From JBGPIT01 sp041485125 (GTDB lineage: Bacteria > Desulfobacterota > Binatia > UTPRO1): 6,402 nt of DNA. Below, one piece after another: positions 1 to 4,625 of the stretch (position 1 is the first letter of the stretch; every line of letters starts with the position of its first letter). Below the pieces are notes generated by a model. That model ran no database searches. It was given only the letters and a program-made list of their open reading frames with translations, and was not told the DNA's origin. A program made the position numbers and the translations under genes. The stretch covers positions 1-6,402 of the forward strand of contig JBGPIT010000293.1 in assembly GCA_041485125.1 (NCBI GenBank), written 5' to 3'.

Positions 1-785
1 AGGCGATCGCCGAGCGTCTCGCCTGGCTCGAGAGCCACGCCCTCGAGGATGCGGCCCGGCCGGCGTTCGCGCGTCTCGTCGAGGACCTCTTCGCGCCGCG
101 GTTCGCCGAGCTCGGCTGGGATCCGCGTCCCGACGAGCCGAGCGACGAGCGCATGAAACGCGCCGCGGTGATCGGCACGCTCGGCCGTCTGGCGCGCGTG
201 GCGGCGATCGTCGCCGAGGCGCCGCGCCGTCTCGCGCGTTACTTCGAGGATCGCGACTCGCTCGATCCGAACCTCGTCCCGACCGTCGCGCACCTCGCGG
301 CGCGGAGCGGCGACGAAGCGCTCTACGAGCAGTTCCTCGCTCGCAAACGCGCCAGCACGCAAGACCCCGAAGAAGAGGAGCGCTTCCTCTTCGCGCTCGC
401 GAGCTTCGACGATCCGGCCCTGATCGAGCGTACGCTCGAGCTCACATTCACCGACGACGTCCGGCCGCAGGACCGTGCCTTCGTGATCGCCCGACTGCTC
501 GGCGGCCGGGCCTCGCGCCTCGCCGCCTGGAGGTTCGTGCGCGACGGCTGGGAGGCGCGCATCCTCACGATGGATCCGATGCTGCGCCAGTACGTCATTC
601 GCGGCATGGGCGCGTTGACGCCGGTCGCGCGTGAGGTCGGCCAGTTCCTCGCCGAGCACGTCACCGACGAAACCCGTGAGACGACCGCGCAAGCGCGCGA
701 GCAGCTCCGCATCGACGCGGCCGCGGCGGAGCGGATCCGTCCCGAGCTGACACGCGCCCTCGCGGCGCGATCGAACGCGGGCTGA
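1..785 (+). CDS. M1-family aminopeptidase, C-terminal ERAP1-like domain (5' end cut by window edge)
   Basis: The frame is open from base 3 to the TGA at 783-785, giving about 260 residues. An internal ATG at 153 is not the real start, because the coding pattern continues upstream of it without a break. The protein is made of short amphipathic helical repeats rich in Ala, Leu, Arg and Glu. The segment 'LGWDPRPDEPSDER' followed by 'MKRAAVIGTLGRLA' matches the pattern of the ERAP1_C domain of zinc aminopeptidases, as in puromycin-sensitive aminopeptidase and ERAP-type enzymes. In that family the helical domain closes over the active site and helps select peptides, while the HExxH zinc site lies in the middle of the protein and would be outside this window. 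The family removes N-terminal residues from peptides. By length, most of the ERAP1_C domain is present here. Catalytic competence cannot be judged. Likely cytosolic, but no N-terminus is visible to check for a signal peptide. Confidence 0.85.
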   Translation, partial: AIAERLAWLESHALEDAARPAFARLVEDLFAPRFAELGWDPRPDEPSDERMKRAAVIGTLGRLARVAAIVAEAPRRLARYFEDRDSLDPNLVPTVAHLAARSGDEALYEQFLARKRASTQDPEEEERFLFALASFDDPALIERTLELTFTDDVRPQDRAFVIARLLGGRASRLAAWRFVRDGWEARILTMDPMLRQYVIRGMGALTPVAREVGQFLAEHVTDETRETTAQAREQLRIDAAAAERIRPELTRALAARSNAG

Positions 786-788
786 GAG

Positions 789-808
789 CGTCCGGCGCGG
801 GCCGGACG
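789..808 (+). terminator. Hairpin just after the aminopeptidase stop, possible terminator
   Basis: A perfect 8-bp inverted repeat, CGTCCGGC and GCCGGACG with a 4-base loop GCGG, begins 3 bases after the stop codon. It is GC-rich and well placed to end the aminopeptidase transcript. No run of T follows it, so it is not a classical intrinsic terminator. It may act as a 3' stabilising hairpin or a weak terminator. Confidence 0.4.
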
Positions 809-812
809 AGCC

Positions 813-839
813 TTGCGTCAGCGGGACCCCGCGGATACG
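813..839 (+). promoter_or_regulatory. Weak candidate promoter upstream of the GST-like gene
   Basis: TTGCGT at 813-818 resembles a -35 box and GATACG at 834-839 is a poor -10 box, with a short 15-base spacer. The two copies of the 9-base direct repeat CGTCAGCGG (816-824 and 838-846) overlap it. The gene start is about 50 bases further on. The placement is reasonable, but the match is poor and could be chance in GC-rich DNA. Confidence 0.2.
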
Positions 840-846
840 TCAGCGG
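816..846 (+). repeat. Direct repeat CGTCAGCGG, two copies
   Basis: Identical 9-base copies lie at 816-824 and 838-846, 22 bases start to start, which is close to two helical turns. They sit between the aminopeptidase hairpin and the GST-like gene. Such spacing could suit a dimeric regulator bound on one face of the DNA, but two short copies alone do not establish an operator. Confidence 0.35.
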
Positions 847-876
847 AGCCATGGGCGCCGAGTCGACGCGCGCCCG

Positions 877-883
877 AAAGGAG
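877..883 (+). promoter_or_regulatory. Ribosome binding site of the GST-like gene
   Basis: AAAGGAG lies 5 bases before the ATG at 889. It is a strong Shine-Dalgarno match and fixes that ATG as the start. It also shows that the gene can be translated independently of the aminopeptidase upstream. Confidence 0.8.
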
Positions 884-888
884 CCCCC

Positions 889-1542
889 ATGTTGAAGATT
901 TACGGCGCCCTGCTCTCCCCGTTCGTCCGCAAGGTCCGCACCGTGCTCGCGGAGAAGGCGGTCGAGTATCAGCTGGTGCCGCAGAATCCCTTCGACAAAT
1001 CCGAGGAGCTCCTCAAGCGGAGCCCGCTCGGGCGGATTCCGGCTCTGGAGGACGAGTCCGGTCGCCCGCTCGCGGATAGCTCGGTGATCGCCGAGTATCT
1101 CGAGGAGCGCTTCCCTTCGCCGCCGCTCTTTCCGAGCGATCCCTACGACCGCGCCCGCGTGCGCTGGTTCGACGAGTACGCCGACGGCGGTCTGGCCCCG
1201 AACGTGACCGGCAAGATCTTCTTCCAACGCGTCATCAACGCCAAGCTGATGCGGAAGACACCCGATGAGGCGCAGGTGCGGAGCGCCCTCGCCGACCTGC
1301 CTGCCTATCTCGGCTATCTCGAGCGCGAGCTCGCCGGCAACGACTACTTGGTCGCGAACACATTCACGCTCGCCGACGTCAGCGTCGCGTGTCAGCTGGT
1401 GAACCTCGCGCACGCGGGTGTCGAGGTCGACGCCGCCGCGTACCCGGGGCTGGCGCGCTGGTTCGGCCGCGTCGCCGGACGGCCGACGCTCGTCGCGCTC
1501 ATCGAGCAGGATCGCGCGTTCCTGCAGCGCCTCGCCGCCTGA
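889..1542 (+). CDS. Glutathione S-transferase family protein
   Basis: This 217-residue protein has the usual length and two-domain layout of cytosolic glutathione S-transferases, which join glutathione to electrophiles or isomerise and reduce small substrates. The N-terminal thioredoxin-like domain covers about residues 1-76. It opens with MLKIYGALLSPFVRKVR, where Ser10 sits at the position of the catalytic Ser in zeta-, tau- or theta-like enzymes. GRIPAL holds the expected cis-proline at Pro51, and D63-S64 followed by VI matches the Glu/Asp-Ser glutathione-binding motif. The all-helical C-terminal domain covers about residues 85-217. It contains the folding motif T160-L-A-D163, the conserved N-capping box of the family. 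No signal peptide is seen, so it is probably cytosolic. The AAAGGAG site 5 bases upstream supports the ATG start. The exact class and substrate cannot be told. A stringent-starvation-protein-like or maleylacetoacetate-isomerase-like role is possible but not shown. The gene converges with the glycosyltransferase gene downstream. Confidence 0.92.
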   Translation: MLKIYGALLSPFVRKVRTVLAEKAVEYQLVPQNPFDKSEELLKRSPLGRIPALEDESGRPLADSSVIAEYLEERFPSPPLFPSDPYDRARVRWFDEYADGGLAPNVTGKIFFQRVINAKLMRKTPDEAQVRSALADLPAYLGYLERELAGNDYLVANTFTLADVSVACQLVNLAHAGVEVDAAAYPGLARWFGRVAGRPTLVALIEQDRAFLQRLAA

Positions 1543-1623
1543 GGGTCGACGCGCCGCCGTGTCTGCGCACGCCAACTCGCGCGGGCAGAGCAACGGCTCC
1601 GTCGCGGCGGTCCGCGCTGCGCG
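1543..1623. other. Convergent intergenic spacer
   Basis: These 81 bases separate the ends of the GST-like gene (plus strand) and the glycosyltransferase gene (minus strand). Two convergent transcripts should end here. I found only a short 6-bp match, CCGCCG at 1554-1559 with CGGCGG at 1605-1610 and a long loop, and no T tract on either strand. Termination here may be Rho-dependent. Confidence 0.5.
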
Positions 1624-3717
1624 TCACTCGATCGGGCGCCGCTCGTCCCGCGTCGCTGCGGAACGCGAGCGTGCGGTTGCTCCACTCGCGGAGCCGGTGC
1701 TGATCCAGCGATAGCCGCCGATCGCGACGCCGGCACCCCAGGCGGCAACGAGCGTACTGATGAACGGCAGCAGCACGATCGTGTCGCGCGGGCGACGCCA
1801 GATCCACCGCTTGCCGACGACCCAGATGCGATTCAGCACCTCGACCGGCACGTTGGCGGCGAAGAGCAGCGGGCGGTCGAGAAACCACCAGCGGCGGATG
1901 TCGTAGGGCGCGTAGACGCGGCGGACGTTCCAGCCCCAGCGGGCCGCATGACGGATGCTCGCACGGGCGTCCTCGCGCGGGTGGTGGGCGACGCGTGCCG
2001 CCGGCTCGAAGTAGATGGAGAACCCGAGATCACGCGCCCGCCGGCAGAAGTCGAAGTCGTGAAAGACCAGCAGCTCGGTCGCGAACCCGCCGACCGCGTC
2101 CCACGCGCTGCGCCGCACCGCCAGCGCCGCCGACGGATGGAAGTGGCGCTTCTCGGCGAGCTGCGTCGGATGCCAGTTGAAGAAGGACACCATGTGGTCG
2201 GCGCGACCCCACATGGTGGTCGGCTCGTCGCACTCGATCGCCGCTCCCACGATCCCGATCTGTGCGTCGCGCGCGAGCGCACGCAGCATCCGATGCAGAA
2301 AGTCGCGACCGACGATGTGGGTATCGGCGTCGAGAAAGACGAGCGTGTCGCCGCGGGCGCGGCGCGCACCGGCGTTGCGGGCCGCGCTGGCGCCGCGCCG
2401 AGGCTCGTCGACGACGACGGCGCCGCCGCGCTGCGCGAGGTCGCGCGAGCCGTCGGTGCTGCCGTTGTCGGCGACGATCGTCTCGAGCGCGTATCCCGGC
2501 GGCACGGCTTGCGCCGCGATGCTCGCCAGCAGCGCCGGCAGCGTCGCGGCGCCGTTCCGGCACGGCACGATCACGCTCACGAGCGCCGACCCGGGCACCG
2601 CTGCGACCGGCGGCGGCGCCGGCAGCAGGATCTTGTGCGGATAGTCCTGGCCGTAGGCGCGGAGCGCGAGCGCTGCGCGGTGCAAGCGGTCGAGACGCGT
2701 CGCGCCGACGCGCGCCCCGGTCGCGCGTGCGTCGCCGAGACGCGCGCCGGTCAAGCGGCCGATCAGGCTCTCGGCGCTCGCCAGGGCGTCGCCAGGCGCG
2801 GCGCGCGATCCGCGCTCGGGGCTCGTCGTGCCCCCAACGTCGACGTCGAGCGCGGCGTCGACCAGCGCGCGCGCGGCGGCGATGAAGCAGCGGTCGGCGT
2901 CGAGGAGCTGGAACGGCGAGGCGCCGAAGTGCAGCCGGGCGCCGGCGTGCCGTAGCCAGCGGCGGAGGCGCCGCGTCGCGCGGCCGTCGTCGAGCGTCGC
3001 CAGGAACGCGTGCGTGGTCGTGCGGGCATCCGCTGGGTGCCAGGCGACCGTGCGTCCGGATTGCCACGCGAGCGCGTCGCCGACGCAGGCGACGACGTGC
3101 GGCGGGAGCTCCGCGCGCGCGGCGGCCAACGCGTCAGCCGTGGCGTCGAGCGCGAAGAGCGCGCTCATCGGCGTCGCGTCCGGTCTCCGGCCGCGCACCC
3201 AGGCGCGAAACGCGGTGAGGGTCGCCTTGGCGACCAGGCGGCCGGCGTCCGTGGGCTCGAGCAGGCTCTCGACCAGGTAGAGGTGCGCCGTCCGCAATAG
3301 GTTCGCTTGCGGCGGCGCCGGTGAGCGTGCGATCGCGTCGGCGAGCGCCGGGTCCCCGATCAGCAGTCGGCCGTAGACCGAGGTGCGGCCGTCGCGCACG
3401 AGGGTGTCCCACAGCACCACGATCTCCGCGGACGCGGTGAGGGGCAGCGACTCGAGCGCGCGGCGAAGCGGCCGCGCCCGCAGCGTTCGCAGCGCCGCGG
3501 CACGGGTCGGCTCGATGAGGAAGAGGTCGATGTCGTGACCGGAGCTGCGGGCCGCGTCGCCGTAGCGCGGCGACGCGACGCTGCCGCCGAGCACGATCGC
3601 CGCGCCGGGCGACGCGTCGACGAGCATCGCCAGCAACGCCCGCAGGTCGCGCGCGAGCGCCGGCGTGAGATCAGGAAGCGCGGCTATCGCCGCGTCGACG
3701 ATGGCATCCGACGGCAC
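1624..3717 (-). CDS. Fusion of a polymerase-beta-type nucleotidyltransferase domain with a family 2 glycosyltransferase
   Basis: This 697-residue protein has two recognisable parts. Residues about 1-130 look like a minimal nucleotidyltransferase: LGGS at 43-46 is followed by HDIDLFLI with the metal-binding pair Asp62 and Asp64. A likely third acidic residue is Glu98 or Asp104 in the strand AEIVVLWD. Residues about 137-350 are Ala/Arg-rich and mostly helical. Residues about 378-600 form a GT-A glycosyltransferase of family 2. They start with the strand SVIVPCRNGA, then show DNGSTD at 417-422, the metal/nucleotide-sugar motif Asp463-Ala-Asp465, and HDFDF at 553-557, which matches the acceptor-side catalytic Asp. 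The C-terminus is Trp/Arg-rich with one likely membrane-associated hydrophobic stretch at about 646-668. The family moves a sugar from a nucleotide-sugar to a lipid, glycan or protein at the inner face of the membrane. Translation starts at GTG. An in-frame TGA lies 48 bases upstream with no other start between, and no clear Shine-Dalgarno is present. Donor and acceptor are unknown. Confidence 0.85.
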   Translation of the reverse strand: MPSDAIVDAAIAALPDLTPALARDLRALLAMLVDASPGAAIVLGGSVASPRYGDAARSSGHDIDLFLIEPTRAAALRTLRARPLRRALESLPLTASAEIVVLWDTLVRDGRTSVYGRLLIGDPALADAIARSPAPPQANLLRTAHLYLVESLLEPTDAGRLVAKATLTAFRAWVRGRRPDATPMSALFALDATADALAAARAELPPHVVACVGDALAWQSGRTVAWHPADARTTTHAFLATLDDGRATRRLRRWLRHAGARLHFGASPFQLLDADRCFIAAARALVDAALDVDVGGTTSPERGSRAAPGDALASAESLIGRLTGARLGDARATGARVGATRLDRLHRAALALRAYGQDYPHKILLPAPPPVAAVPGSALVSVIVPCRNGAATLPALLASIAAQAVPPGYALETIVADNGSTDGSRDLAQRGGAVVVDEPRRGASAARNAGARRARGDTLVFLDADTHIVGRDFLHRMLRALARDAQIGIVGAAIECDEPTTMWGRADHMVSFFNWHPTQLAEKRHFHPSAALAVRRSAWDAVGGFATELLVFHDFDFCRRARDLGFSIYFEPAARVAHHPREDARASIRHAARWGWNVRRVYAPYDIRRWWFLDRPLLFAANVPVEVLNRIWVVGKRWIWRRPRDTIVLLPFISTLVAAWGAGVAIGGYRWISTGSASGATARSRSAATRDERRPIE

Positions 3718-3788
3718 CGGCCCGCTTCTACCGGCGCCGGGCCCCGAACGCGAACCCCCGGGTCAGAGCTCGCGGCTACTCATGCCGC
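3718..3788. other. Short spacer between aldolase and fusion gene
   Basis: The 71 bases between the aldolase stop and the GTG of the glycosyltransferase fusion hold a perfect 10-base palindrome, CCGGCGCCGG, at 3731-3740. They also hold a 6-bp inverted repeat, GGCCCG at 3719-3724 with CGGGCC at 3738-3743. Neither is followed by a T tract. The same orientation and short distance allow co-transcription of the two genes. A separate promoter is not evident. Confidence 0.4.
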
Positions 3789-4391
3789 TCAGAAGTCGAG
3801 ATTCGGCTCGCGGCCGATGACCTTGCAGTGCAGGTAGGCTTGCGCCGAGTCCTCGACGATCTCGGCGCGGTTCAGCGCCTCGAGCAGCGTCGGACCGCTG
3901 GCGGCAAGGCCGTGGTTCGCGAGCAAGACGATGCGGGTCTCGGGAAACGCCCGGTAGGTGTCGGTGATCAGGTCGCGCAGCTTCTCGGAGCCGGCATCGG
4001 CATAGGGCACGATCTGGATCTTGCCGAGATGGCCGCGTGCCTGCCCCGTCATGTGCGGCGGCACCATGCCGACGATGCCGAAGGCCATGGTCGCGGTCGA
4101 GTGCGTGTGCACCACGCCGTTCACCTCGGGGCGGAGCGCGAGGACGCCGGCGTGCCAGCGAAACTCCTTGGAAGGTTTCAAGTCGCCGCCGCGCTGGTTC
4201 CCGGCGAGATCCATCTCGACGATGTTGTCGACGGCGGTGTCGCGGAAGGTGATGCCGGTTGCCGTGCAGAGATAGCGGTCGGTGCCTGGAATGCGGACGC
4301 TGATGTTGCCGCCCGAGCCGGCGGTGAGCCAGCGGTCGCTGGCGCGATGGCAGATGTCGACGAGCTCTTTCTTCAAGTCCTGGACGTTCAT
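3789..4391 (-). CDS. Class II aldolase/adducin family protein (L-fuculose-phosphate aldolase-like)
   Basis: This 200-residue protein resembles zinc-dependent class II aldolases such as L-fuculose-1-phosphate aldolase (FucA), which split sugar phosphates into dihydroxyacetone phosphate and an aldehyde. Related family members include ribulose-phosphate 4-epimerases and decarboxylases. TAGSGGNIS at 23-31 matches the phosphate-binding loop. KPSKEFRWH places Glu76 at the catalytic acid of FucA (Glu73). HTH at 95-97 and NHG with His160 supply the three zinc-binding histidines (FucA His92, His94, His155). The conserved VPYADAGS follows at 128-135. The Tyr that donates a proton in FucA (Tyr113) has no obvious equivalent here, since the segment reads PPHMTG. 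The true substrate may therefore differ. No signal peptide is seen, so it should be cytosolic. The start is the ATG at 4391, chosen because AAGGAG lies 7 bases upstream. A longer open frame reaches 4499, but its extra 36 residues are Arg/Pro-rich and lack family similarity. Confidence 0.9.
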   Translation of the reverse strand: MNVQDLKKELVDICHRASDRWLTAGSGGNISVRIPGTDRYLCTATGITFRDTAVDNIVEMDLAGNQRGGDLKPSKEFRWHAGVLALRPEVNGVVHTHSTATMAFGIVGMVPPHMTGQARGHLGKIQIVPYADAGSEKLRDLITDTYRAFPETRIVLLANHGLAASGPTLLEALNRAEIVEDSAQAYLHCKVIGREPNLDF

Positions 4392-4398
4392 GCGCTCA

Positions 4399-4404
4399 CT
4401 CCTT
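4399..4404 (-). promoter_or_regulatory. Ribosome binding site of the aldolase
   Basis: On the minus strand AAGGAG precedes the ATG at 4391 with a 7-base spacer. This is near-ideal and decides the start codon against the longer in-frame option at 4499. Confidence 0.85.
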
Positions 4405-4567
4405 GGCGGGTCAGTTAACCATTCGCGGCGGCGGCCCGAAAGCGCAAAAACCGTCGCGTGGTCCGGGCGGCGCTCAGGCGGGGTGCGCGTCGGCGCCACC
4501 CTGGTCGGGTGAGCTGCGGGCGCCGTGCAATGCGCAGCGGGGGCCGGTGATGCTCGACCGAAGAATG

Positions 4568-4605
4568 CGCGGGCGCGCGAACCGGGACTCGGTCGCGCGC
4601 CCGCG
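4568..4605 (-). terminator. Perfect 13-bp-stem inverted repeat, probable terminator of the cytochrome gene
   Basis: The arms CGCGGGCGCGCGA (4568-4580) and TCGCGCGCCCGCG (4593-4605) are exact reverse complements around a 12-base loop. The stem can also be redrawn with one bulged A and four more pairs (ACCG/CGGT) around a 5-base loop. It begins 20 bases past the cytochrome stop, which suits a transcription terminator on the minus strand. The bases after it on that strand (CATTCTTCGG) have only a weak T content, so termination may be incomplete or assisted by protein. Confidence 0.6.
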
Positions 4606-4625
4606 TGATCGGAAGGCTCAGGCGC

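Larger units (their letters stand above)
4392..4625. other. Intergenic region between cytochrome and aldolase
   Basis: This 234-base region holds the aldolase ribosome binding site, an AT-richer patch near 4410-4455 that may contain the aldolase promoter, and the large inverted repeat at 4568-4605. On the minus strand the patch includes GGTTTTTGCGC and TGGTTAAC, but I could not place a convincing -35/-10 pair. No small gene or RNA gene is evident. Confidence 0.5.

Noticed and set aside
153..155. ATG at 153 as the start of a 210-residue gene
   Set aside because: The frame is open upstream to the window edge, and the upstream residues fit the same ERAP1-like helical domain. It is an internal Met.
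661..1593. A 310-residue open frame on the minus strand opposite the GST-like gene
   Set aside because: It overlaps almost all of a well-supported GST gene and reads as Arg/Ala/Glu-rich low-information sequence, as antisense frames do in GC-rich DNA.
1543..1623. Bidirectional intrinsic terminator between the convergent genes
   Set aside because: Only a 6-bp match with a 45-base loop was found, and no T tract on either strand.
1948..2955. A 335-residue open frame on the plus strand inside the glycosyltransferase gene
   Set aside because: It is antisense to conserved glycosyltransferase motifs. Its product is Arg/Ala-rich with no recognisable domain.
2030..3067. A 345-residue minus-strand frame overlapping the fusion gene
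   Set aside because: It lies in another frame of the same DNA and its translation is mostly Arg/Ala/Pro. The fusion-gene frame carries all the motifs.
4392..4499. N-terminal extension of 36 residues on the aldolase (start at 4499)
   Set aside because: The extra residues are Arg/Pro-rich and unlike the family. A near-perfect AAGGAG 7 bases before the ATG at 4391 marks the true start.
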